NCBI GenBank assembly: GCA_024637135.1
Contig: JAGXFT010000162.1
Location: forward strand, 1-42,967
Source: Nitriliruptorales bacterium
Lineage (GTDB): Bacteria; Actinomycetota; Nitriliruptoria; Nitriliruptorales; Nitriliruptoraceae
DNA: 42,967 nucleotides
Direction: 5' to 3'
Shown here: positions 33,892 through 41,207 of the stretch, one piece after another
How the letters are laid out: each line of letters begins with the position of its first letter
How positions within the stretch are numbered: position 1 is the first letter of the stretch
Position numbers and translations under genes: made by a program
Notes under the pieces: generated by a model
The model's database searches: none
What the model saw: the letters and a program-made list of their open reading frames with translations, nothing else
What the model was told of the DNA's origin: nothing

Positions 33892-33907
33892 TACGACTGT
33901 TGTCGTA
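33892..33907. promoter_or_regulatory. Inverted repeat upstream of the fasciclin gene
   Basis: TACGAC-TGTT-GTCGTA, perfect 6-base arms 26 bases upstream of the ATG at 33866, in the only relatively AT-rich stretch nearby. Could be an operator or an mRNA leader hairpin; a second small palindrome (gagt-ttgc-actc) follows about 10 bases further upstream. Confidence 0.4.
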
Positions 33908-34013
33908 CGACCAGTGAGTTTGCACTCGTGGTTCGGGTCACGGCCCGCCTCGGATTGGTCACGTGGTCAAGGTCGGGACCAAGGACCTCCCCGGGGGCGA
34001 CGGATGACGTCCG

Positions 34014-35606
34014 TCAGGCCCCGTCACCGGTGAAGACGACGACGCTGTGCCAGCCGGAGGCACCGTTGGGGAAGGGCTCCGCCCGCTCCTCGGTCTGGAC
34101 CTCGCCGGTGCCGTCCGTGGCCCGGACCGTCAGCGTGTGCCGGCCGGGCTCGATCGCGTCGGTGTCCCACGGCCACACCCACTGGCGCCAGGTGTCGGTG
34201 CCCACGGCCTCGGCCAGGTCGGCCTGCTGGAACTCGCCGTCGTCGACGCGCACCTCGACCCGGTCGATCCCGCGGGTCTGTGCCCACGCCACTCCGGCGA
34301 CGGGCACGGTGCCACTCGCCAGTCGGTCGAACCCGACGGGCGTGTCGATGCGGCTCATGACCTTGATCGGGGCCCGCTGGTCCCAGTCGCGCTCGACCCA
34401 GTACTGGTCGAAGGCGTCGAAGGTGGTCAATTCGATCTCGGACAGCCACTTGGTGGCCGACACGTAGCCGTACAGGCCCGGCGTGACCAGGCGGAGCGGG
34501 AAGCCGTGGACCTCCGGCAGCGGCTCACCGTTCATGGCGTAGACGACCAACGACTCCCGCTCGGCGACGGCCTCGACCGGGAACCCGGCCGTCCAGTCGT
34601 CGAACGCCCGGCCGACGACCTGGTCAGCGGCGGGATCCACGCCCACGCGCTCGAGCAGGGCGGCCAGGGGCACGCCCTGCCACGTGGCGGTGCCGACGAG
34701 GTTGCCGCCCACCTGGTTGCTCACGCAGGTCATGGTGATCGCGCGTTCCACCGATGGCATGGCCAGCAGGTCGTCGTAGGTGAAGGTCTCTTCCTGGTCG
34801 ACCATCCCGTGGATGCGCAGCGTCCAGTCCGCCGATGACAGCTGGGGCACGGTCAGGGCGGTGTCGATCCGGTAGAAGTCGGCGTTGGGGGTCACGAACG
34901 ACGACAGTCCCTCCACGTCCGGATGCCCGGCCGTGGGAATGGTCGGCGCGCTCTCGCCCGGCGATGGCAGGGCCAGGTCGGCCCGTTCGCTCGCCACGTC
35001 GAAGCGGCGACCGAGCAGGCGGCCCGCGACGGCGGCGACCGCGCTTCCGGCGATCACCGACGAGGCGGCGACCAGGAACCCGCGGCGCGAGGTCCCCCGG
35101 TCGCCGTCGGTGAAGGGGCGGTCATCGACGTCGCGCCGTGTCGTCGCCACGGCCTGCAGGTTCCCCTGCACCAGCCACAGGAGCACGGGGACGGCCACCA
35201 GTCCTGTGGCCAGGCTGGGAAGGACTGCCCAGGGCAGGACCGCGGCCGGATCGAGCGCGGCGGCGAGGACACCCACCGCGGCCAGGACGGCCGCGCCGGC
35301 GGCCGCGATGCGGGGACGTCGGCGGGCGACCAGGCCCAGGACGGCAGCCACGATCACCAGGACCACGACGATCCCGGCGACCAGGGCGATCTTGTCGTTG
35401 GTCCCGAAGGTCGCGATCGCGATGTCCTTGACCGGTCGGGGGACCGCGTCCACCACCCGGTTGCCGATCGAGATCACCGGCGAGGTCAGGTTGGCACTGA
35501 GCCCGGCCACCAGTTCGCCGGCGGCGAGTCCGGCGATGGCGGCGAGGACGCCGCCGGTGGCCGCGGCGACGGGGCCGCGGGTCGCGGAGGGCGGGGGACT
35601 GGTCAT
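34014..35606 (-). CDS. Membrane-anchored sulfite-oxidase-like molybdopterin oxidoreductase
   Basis: 530 residues from ATG 35606. The first 150 residues hold four membrane segments (VLAAIAGLAAGELVAG, IALVAGIVVVLVIVAAVLGLV, AAAGAAVLAAVGVLAAAL, LLWLVQ). TSRRGFLVAASSVIAGSAVAAVAG (173-196) has a twin-arginine signature and forms a further helix. The catalytic part follows: SUOX molybdopterin domain with the molybdenum-ligand cysteine Cys294 in TMTCVSNQVGG, then WQGVPLAALLERVG, HGFPLRLVTPGLYGYVSATKWL and a Mo-co dimerisation domain ending FPNGASGWHSVVV. The catalytic domain probably faces outside. The electron acceptor is unknown. Confidence 0.88.
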   Translation of the reverse strand: MTSPPPSATRGPVAAATGGVLAAIAGLAAGELVAGLSANLTSPVISIGNRVVDAVPRPVKDIAIATFGTNDKIALVAGIVVVLVIVAAVLGLVARRRPRIAAAGAAVLAAVGVLAAALDPAAVLPWAVLPSLATGLVAVPVLLWLVQGNLQAVATTRRDVDDRPFTDGDRGTSRRGFLVAASSVIAGSAVAAVAGRLLGRRFDVASERADLALPSPGESAPTIPTAGHPDVEGLSSFVTPNADFYRIDTALTVPQLSSADWTLRIHGMVDQEETFTYDDLLAMPSVERAITMTCVSNQVGGNLVGTATWQGVPLAALLERVGVDPAADQVVGRAFDDWTAGFPVEAVAERESLVVYAMNGEPLPEVHGFPLRLVTPGLYGYVSATKWLSEIELTTFDAFDQYWVERDWDQRAPIKVMSRIDTPVGFDRLASGTVPVAGVAWAQTRGIDRVEVRVDDGEFQQADLAEAVGTDTWRQWVWPWDTDAIEPGRHTLTVRATDGTGEVQTEERAEPFPNGASGWHSVVVFTGDGA

Positions 35607-35753
35607 GGCCGGGGGCCGATCCGTGTGGGGAAGGGTGTGGGGATGGTGGTACGCAGGGGCGGCTCCGCCAGATTGGGTGCAGGTCCGGGCGCGGCCGACG
35701 TGCAGGCCGCCGCGAGCAGGGGCGTACCCGGTCGTGCCTGGCGGCAGGGGGCG

Positions 35754-35771
35754 GTCTCGATCGTCTCGATC
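35754..35771. repeat. 9-bp direct repeat in the gap before the oxidoreductase gene
   Basis: gtctcgatc occurs twice in succession (about 35754-35771) in the 249-base intergenic stretch between the oxidoreductase start and the DUF202 stop. No gene, tRNA or clear promoter is visible in that gap. Confidence 0.5.
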
Positions 35772-35855
35772 GTGGGGGGTCGTCGATCCGATGCCCGCGG
35801 CCCGCAACCCGGCGTGCAGCGCATCCACCCACTGGGCCGCCGTGGAGCGGGTCGG

Positions 35856-36170
35856 TCAGTGCAGGTCGATCGCCAGCAGCAGTCCGGACAGCGATGTCGA
35901 GAACGCGGCCAGGGCAGCCACGAACATGGCACGCGGGTGGCGCCACGCCACCTCGCGGCCGTTCCGCTCGGCGTAGTTGATGCGCGACAGCCACATCGCG
36001 AACAGGCTCAGGCCGACACCGATGATCGGCAGCACCACCATCAGCAGTGGGAACCCGTCGAGGCCGCTGCGGACCAGGATCGCCAACGACACCACGATCG
36101 TGGATGACGCGGTGCGCTGGTCGGCCAGCGAACTGCGGGCGCTGGGCGCCGCGGCGGCCGTGGGGATCAT
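35856..36170 (-). CDS. DUF202-like small membrane protein (second of pair)
   Basis: 104 residues; its ATG at 36170 overlaps the stop of the first DUF202 gene (ATGA). SLADQRTASSTIVVSLAILVRSGLD is a divergent form of the DUF202 entry (E-R-T-xLSWIRT), followed by two further helices (FPLLMVVLPIIGVGLSLFAMWLS and ALAAFSTSLSGLLLAIDLH). Pairs of DUF202 genes are common in actinobacteria. Function unknown. Confidence 0.7.
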   Translation of the reverse strand: MIPTAAAAPSARSSLADQRTASSTIVVSLAILVRSGLDGFPLLMVVLPIIGVGLSLFAMWLSRINYAERNGREVAWRHPRAMFVAALAAFSTSLSGLLLAIDLH

Positions 36171-36556
36171 CGGAACAACAGGTTGTAGGCGACGCCGAGC
36201 AGGCCCCCACCGAGCACCGCGAATCCGACCAGGAAGGCCATCGTGGGGCTGGGCAGGGCTCGGTCCAGGCGCAGGGCTCGTTCGGTGACCGCCCACCGTG
36301 CGACGGCCCCGACGATGATCGTCAGCGACAACGAGAACGCCGAGATGGACAGGAACAGTGAGAGTTCCTGCCCGACCAGGTCGCGGACCAACAGGAGGCC
36401 ACCACCACCGGCGGCGAAGCCGGTGGAGGTCCGGATCCACGACAGCAGCGTGCGTTCGTTGGCGAGGCTGAATCGCGGATCGGGTTCGGAACCGGCCTGG
36501 TACACCCAGTACGGGCGACGAGGCCGGGAGTCGTCCATCCCCGGCAGCGGTTCCAT
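36167..36556 (-). CDS. DUF202 family membrane protein
   Basis: 129 residues from ATG 36556 (a GTG-less alternative ATG 42 bases upstream lacks a ribosome site). FSLANERTLLSWIRTSTGFAAGG is the family signature at about 37-60, with three helices (ending LVRDLVG, SISAFSLSLTIIVGAVARW, MAFLVGFAVLGGGLLGVAYNLLF). TAGGGT just before the ATG could be a -10 element. Relatives include YidH of E. coli; no biochemical role is established. Confidence 0.85.
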   Translation of the reverse strand: MEPLPGMDDSRPRRPYWVYQAGSEPDPRFSLANERTLLSWIRTSTGFAAGGGGLLLVRDLVGQELSLFLSISAFSLSLTIIVGAVARWAVTERALRLDRALPSPTMAFLVGFAVLGGGLLGVAYNLLFR

Positions 36557-36608
36557 GCCTGCCACCCTAGTGCGGCGCTCCGCGGCGTCGAACCGCACCC
36601 GCCTCGGC

Positions 36609-38225
36609 TCAGGGGGCCCACTCGTCCAGCGTCAGTCCGACCACGGTCATGCTGCCGTCGTCGGCGACCTCCAGGGACACCATCCACTGCTGCCAGTCCA
36701 GGCCGCCGTACTGGGGGTCGTCGCCGGGGTCATGCAGGGTCACCCACGGGAAGCCCAGGAACTCGCTCGGGATCGCGGCCGCGGCCGTCCGTCCGTTGGG
36801 GCCCTCGAACGTCTGCAACACCAGCACCTGGTTGTCGTCGTCGTCCCAGACATCCACGAAGGACTCGGCGATCGCCTTGGCGAAGGTCTCGGGCCGGATC
36901 TCGGGGCTGTCGAGCGCGACCGCGTTCGAGCCCCAGCGCCGGGTGGTGGGGTCGTCGGCCACGTCGTCCAGGTCGTCGTGGTCGATCACCACCGGCGGCT
37001 CGTGATGTGCGATCCACAGCCCGTGGTCGGACACCACGGGTCGCAGGTCGTCTCCGGCTCGCAGGCGGCGACCGAGTTCGTCCACCACCGCCAGGGCGTC
37101 GGCCTCGGAGAACTCGTCGGCCGGGACGTCGCGCGTCAGGTAGGTCCCGTTGACCCAGCCCTGGCCCGCGGGCGTGCGTAGTTCGACCCAGGTCGAGCTG
37201 CCCACGGGTTGTTCGCGGCCGGTGCTCGGCGCCCGCGTCCCCGGGCGGAGTCGTCCCATGATGGTTCGATCGGCTCCGGGTCCTCGGCGCACGTTGAGCA
37301 GGTCGTCCGCGGCGACCCGGACGACGCGCACGGCCTGACCGCCCGCCGGCACCGGGGGGAACTCGCCTTCGTCCCAGGTCGGCGTGCCGACCGAGCCGGC
37401 CATGATCGGGAACTGCCGCGTGAAGTCGGCGCGGCGCAGCCCGTCGCCGACCTCGATGCCGTGGCCACTGAACGTCGCGATCGGCTCGCCGTCGAGGTGG
37501 AGCCGGACCAGGTCCACCGAGGCGAACTGGGTCAGCGTGTACGTCAGTTGGGCGAGCTTCGCCAGGTCGGCCGTGCTGCCGCCCACGCCACTGCGTTCGA
37601 ACTCGCGGGACAGGTCGACCGTTGCGGTCCCGTTGCGGATCGTCAGGCCCAGCAGCAGGGTGTCGGACGGCATCGAGGAACCGAGACCGGAGTCCGATTC
37701 GTCCTCGCTGGGTCCCACGATCAGGGCGCGCACCGCGGCGGCCGCGATCCCGGGTCCGGTCACGGTGCGCGGCACCGCAACGGCCGACATCGCATCTTGA
37801 GCCCACCAGTAGACCTGGACGGTGCGGACGTCCGGGGCCGACGCGGGGTCGTCTGCGGGGGTCGTCGGTGTCCCAGGTGTCCCAGGTGTGGGTGTCGGCG
37901 AGGTCGGTGTCCCGGGGGGATCCGTCGGTGTGGTCTCGGTCGGGTCCACCGGCGTGGGAGCAGCCGTGGCACGCGGGCCAGGCGGGGAGGGGGGTGCCGT
38001 CGACGGCATCGGTGTGCCCGTGTCCTCCGCGGCCACGGGCACGGCCGTCACGACCGGACCGCCCGAACCGGTGGCCGCGGACGTGCACCCGGTCAGCACG
38101 AACGCCACGGTCACGGCCACCACGGTGCCGGGCAGGGCTCGTCGCCGCGAGCGGCCGGCCTGGCTGCCACGCGCGTCCCGACGGCGGTCGTGCGGTCGGA
38201 CGGGGACGTTGATCGGTGACGACAA
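36609..38225 (-). CDS. GerMN-domain lipoprotein with SH3-like domain (LpqB position)
   Basis: 538 residues from TTG 38225, chosen because TGAGGAG, which includes the kinase stop codon, lies 7 bases upstream. The lipobox VLTGC lipidates Cys47. A Pro/Thr spacer (60-130) leads to a GerMN domain (about 135-260: VQVYWWAQDAMSAVAVPRTV, TIRNGTATVDLSREF, YTLTQFASVDLVRLHLDGE). A bacterial SH3 domain follows (about 295-365: LLNVRRGPGADRTIMGRL, WVELRTPAGQGWVNGTYL). The last 170 residues I do not recognise. LpqB of the MtrAB-LpqB system has GerMN plus a beta propeller, so the second half differs. Likely wall-facing sensor partner of the kinase. Confidence 0.8.
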   Translation of the reverse strand: MSSPINVPVRPHDRRRDARGSQAGRSRRRALPGTVVAVTVAFVLTGCTSAATGSGGPVVTAVPVAAEDTGTPMPSTAPPSPPGPRATAAPTPVDPTETTPTDPPGTPTSPTPTPGTPGTPTTPADDPASAPDVRTVQVYWWAQDAMSAVAVPRTVTGPGIAAAAVRALIVGPSEDESDSGLGSSMPSDTLLLGLTIRNGTATVDLSREFERSGVGGSTADLAKLAQLTYTLTQFASVDLVRLHLDGEPIATFSGHGIEVGDGLRRADFTRQFPIMAGSVGTPTWDEGEFPPVPAGGQAVRVVRVAADDLLNVRRGPGADRTIMGRLRPGTRAPSTGREQPVGSSTWVELRTPAGQGWVNGTYLTRDVPADEFSEADALAVVDELGRRLRAGDDLRPVVSDHGLWIAHHEPPVVIDHDDLDDVADDPTTRRWGSNAVALDSPEIRPETFAKAIAESFVDVWDDDDNQVLVLQTFEGPNGRTAAAAIPSEFLGFPWVTLHDPGDDPQYGGLDWQQWMVSLEVADDGSMTVVGLTLDEWAP

Positions 38226-38236
38226 GGGCGTGCTCC

Positions 38237-39742
38237 TCAGCGGGTGTCACCATCATCGCCCGGCGTTGTCTCGGCGCCATCACCGCCCTGCAACGATCGC
38301 GCAACAGGGATGGTGGCCCGGACGGCCAGTCCACCGTGCGCACGTGGCGTCGCCGTCAGGTCGCCCCCCGCCCGTCTGGCGTGGTCCCGGGCGATCGCCA
38401 GCCCCAACCCCGCCCCGCCGCGACCGGCCCCGGCCCCGGTGGCGAAGCGATCAAAGACGCGTTCGAGGTCGGCCGCCACGATTCCCGGGCCGCGGTCGGC
38501 CACCACCACCTCCAGCACCTCGTCCGGTCCGTGACCGTCGACCTGGCCGGCCATCGGATCCTGACCAAGCAGGCGCACCGTGACCACGACCTCGCGCCCG
38601 TCCGCGTGGATCCGGGCGTTGTCCACCAGGTTGCCGACGATCCGTTCCACCGGGTGGGCTGCCAACCGCAACGGTCGGTCGACCGCGACGTCGACCTCGG
38701 CGGTCGGGAGCCGTCGTCGCACGAGCGCACGCACGAGGTGGGACACGTCGACGTCCGTGGCCGCGTCGGTGCCCGAGGGCGCGTCCAGCCGGGACATCTC
38801 CAGCAGGTCCTCGACGAGGTCACGCAGGTGCCGCGCCTCGCGATCGACGATCTCGGCCAGGGCGCGGCTGTCGTCGTCGGCATCGGTCCGGGCGAGGCGA
38901 TCGGGGAGCAGGCCGGCCGCGGAGACCAGCCCGGTCAGTGGCGTTCGGAGTTCGTGGGACGAGTCGGCCACGAAGCGTCGTTGCGACTCCTCTGCGACCC
39001 GCAGCGTCGAGATCGTGTCGGCCAACGAGGCCGCCATGTCGTTGAAGGCGACGGCCAGGCGGCCGACCTCGTCGTCCCCGGTCGGCAGGCGGGCGTCGAG
39101 GTCGCCAGCGGCCATCCGGCGGGCGGCGGCGCTTGCCTGTCCGAGCGGGCGCAGGATGCCGCGGGCGAGCCACCACGCCGCCAGCAGGCCGAGCAGTGCG
39201 ACGCCGACGGCGGCGGCCACGGTGGTCCGAACGACCGCGACCGTGTTCGCGGCGACCTCGTCGGTGGCGATGACCAGGTACAGGTCCGGACCGCCGGGCG
39301 GCCGGCGGCCGCCCACCACCAGCACCTCGCGACCGCCCCGGTCGAGGAACTGCCAGCCCAGGTCCCCCTCGGCCACCAGTGCGACCACGGCCGGATCCAG
39401 TTGGGCGACCAGGTCGTCGGGGCCGGTCGGGGCGGCATCCGGCACGACGATGACCACGTCGTCCGCACCCCGGGCCAGGATCCGGTCCACCAGGCCGGAG
39501 TCGTCCACGTCCGACGGCGTCGGCGACGGGGGCAACCCGACGGCGTCGGCGAGCGTCGTCAGGGCGAAGCGGGCATCGTCGAGCGAACCGGCGACCAGGT
39601 TCCGTCGCAGCGACGACTCGACCAGCAGCACGGAGGTCGTGCCGACGACCACCGCAGTCAGGGCAACGACCGCCATCAGGGTCGCGGTCAACCGGACCCG
39701 GAACGAGGCCGACCACCCCCGGATGCCGGTGGCACGCGTCAC
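38237..39742 (-). CDS. Membrane sensor histidine kinase (MtrB-like position)
   Basis: 501 residues from GTG 39742, whose first bases overlap the response regulator stop (GTGA). Membrane segments at about 16-40 and 168-192 bracket an extracytoplasmic sensor domain; HAMP (ILRPLGQASAAARRMAAGDLDARL), HisKA with His263 in ADSSHELRTPLTGL, and an HATPase domain (ERIVGNLVDNARIHAD, VADRGPGI, DRFATGAGAGRGGAGLGLAIA) follow. Standard EnvZ/MtrB-type architecture. Signal unknown. Confidence 0.92.
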   Translation of the reverse strand: MTRATGIRGWSASFRVRLTATLMAVVALTAVVVGTTSVLLVESSLRRNLVAGSLDDARFALTTLADAVGLPPSPTPSDVDDSGLVDRILARGADDVVIVVPDAAPTGPDDLVAQLDPAVVALVAEGDLGWQFLDRGGREVLVVGGRRPPGGPDLYLVIATDEVAANTVAVVRTTVAAAVGVALLGLLAAWWLARGILRPLGQASAAARRMAAGDLDARLPTGDDEVGRLAVAFNDMAASLADTISTLRVAEESQRRFVADSSHELRTPLTGLVSAAGLLPDRLARTDADDDSRALAEIVDREARHLRDLVEDLLEMSRLDAPSGTDAATDVDVSHLVRALVRRRLPTAEVDVAVDRPLRLAAHPVERIVGNLVDNARIHADGREVVVTVRLLGQDPMAGQVDGHGPDEVLEVVVADRGPGIVAADLERVFDRFATGAGAGRGGAGLGLAIARDHARRAGGDLTATPRAHGGLAVRATIPVARSLQGGDGAETTPGDDGDTR

Positions 39743-40428
39743 GAACGGGCGCGGTACCCGAAGCCGCGCACCGTCTCGATCAGGCTGGGGTCGGACGGAT
39801 CGGCCTCCACCTTGGCTCGCAGGCGCTGGATCGCGACGTCGACGAGTCGGGTGTCCCCGACGTCCGGATAGTCCCACACCTGGCCGAGCAGCACCTCGCG
39901 GGTGAAGACGCGCCCGGGCGCGCCGGCCAGCGCGACGAGCAGGCGGAACTCGGTCGGGGTCAGGTGGAGGTCGCCGTCCGGTCCCGTGACGCGATGGCCG
40001 TCCGGGTCGACCGTCCACGGACCCAGCGCCAACGTCGCCCGATCGTGATCATGGCCGAGGTCGTGGCGGGCGCGACGGAGGTTGGCCCGGACGCGGGCGA
40101 CCAGTACGGCCATGTCGAAGGGCTTGGCGACGTAGTCGTCCGCACCCAGTTCCAGTCCGAGCACGACATCGGTCGCCTCGGTCCGGGCCGTCAGCATGAC
40201 GACCGGGGTGGCACCGTCGGCCCGGATCGCGCGCAGCACCTCCAACCCGTCCCGTCCCGGGAGCATGACGTCGAGCAGGACCAGGTCGGGGCGGTGGTCG
40301 CGGAAGGCGTCGATGGCCCGCAGGCCGTCACCGACCGCATCCACGGTGAACCCGGCATCGGTCAGGCCCAGGCGGGTGGTCTCGCGGATCGATCGGTCGT
40401 CCTCCGCGAGCAGGATGAGGGCGTCCAC
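39739..40428 (-). CDS. OmpR/PhoB-type response regulator (MtrA-like)
   Basis: 229 residues from GTG 40428. Receiver domain: AEDD, phosphoacceptor Asp53 in LVLLDVMLPGRDG, VMLTART, LELGADDYVAKPF. Winged-helix output domain: LHLTPTEFRLLVALAGAPGRVFTREVLLGQVW and DTRLVDVAIQRLRAKVEADPS..LIETVRGFGYR. The receiver (VMLTARTEATDVVLGLELGADDY) resembles MtrA, which controls wall metabolism and division in actinobacteria. Together with the kinase and GerMN lipoprotein it recreates the MtrA-MtrB-LpqB order, here away from secA. Confidence 0.92.
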   Translation of the reverse strand: MDALILLAEDDRSIRETTRLGLTDAGFTVDAVGDGLRAIDAFRDHRPDLVLLDVMLPGRDGLEVLRAIRADGATPVVMLTARTEATDVVLGLELGADDYVAKPFDMAVLVARVRANLRRARHDLGHDHDRATLALGPWTVDPDGHRVTGPDGDLHLTPTEFRLLVALAGAPGRVFTREVLLGQVWDYPDVGDTRLVDVAIQRLRAKVEADPSDPSLIETVRGFGYRARS

Positions 40429-40450
40429 GTCGGCTCCGGCGTACTCGTGG

Positions 40451-40933
40451 TCAGTCCGGTCGCACGATCACCAGTGGACAGGGGGCGTGGTGCGACAGTT
40501 GCTGGGACACCGACCCCAGCACCAGCCCCACGAACCCGCCACGCCCGCGGGAACCCACGACCAGCAGGTCGGCGTCCCGGGCGGCCTCGATCAGGGCCTC
40601 GGAGGGTCGTCGTCCGGTGGCGGTCCGGGTGAGGATGGTCTCGGGCAGGGGCCCGGGCAGTGCCTCGACCATCGTGGTCGCACGCTGTTCGGCCTCGGTG
40701 CGGGCGTAGCGGTCGTGCTCGGTCCGCCAGTCCGCAGCCCGCCGTGCCTGGTCCCCGAGGTGGCTGGCACCGGTCTCGCCGTCCTTGGCAACGTGGGGAT
40801 TGGGCTCGTCGGAGGCGCGGTAGACGATCAGGACGTGGAGGTCCAGTCCGCGGTGGTGGGCATGGTCGGCAGCCCATTCCAGTGCAGCGCGGGCGGATGG
40901 CGATCCGTCCACCCCGACGACGACGTGGCCCAT
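40451..40933 (-). CDS. Universal stress protein (UspA family)
   Basis: 160 residues from ATG 40933. MGHVVVGVDGSPSARAALEWA and the ATP-binding loop VVGSRGRGGFVGLVLGSVSQQL (G-x2-G-x9-G-S) place it in the ATP-binding UspA group. It lies 22 bases before the response regulator on the same strand and may share its transcript. Many actinobacterial Usps follow dormancy or hypoxia regulators. Confidence 0.9.
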   Translation of the reverse strand: MGHVVVGVDGSPSARAALEWAADHAHHRGLDLHVLIVYRASDEPNPHVAKDGETGASHLGDQARRAADWRTEHDRYARTEAEQRATTMVEALPGPLPETILTRTATGRRPSEALIEAARDADLLVVGSRGRGGFVGLVLGSVSQQLSHHAPCPLVIVRPD

Positions 40934-41207
40934 GGCTGATCCCTGCGTTCGGTGGACGGTGCGGGTTCATCATGGCCCACCGAAGTCCGCACGGCAAGCC
41001 GGGACCGGGTTCCCCGGTGTCGGGTGCCGTCGAGACGGACACGTTTCGACCTGCCGCACGCCCCGGGACCGCGGTCGCCTCCTGCATGGGTCGGTCGGTC
41101 CTGGCGTACAGTCGCGGGTCCGCTGGGTGCGTCGCCGTCATCGGTGTGCGACGCCCGCGCCGTGCCCCGAACCTCCCCGACCGAACCTCCCCGACCCGAG
41201 CGTGTCC

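Noticed and set aside
36609-38225. True LpqB
   Set aside because: GerMN and lipobox agree, but the beta-propeller half is missing and an SH3 domain is present, so the name would be misleading.
40934-41207. T-box or other riboswitch ahead of argS
   Set aside because: No specifier stem, antiterminator or T-rich terminator could be drawn in this 274-base gap; only a weak -10 candidate was found.
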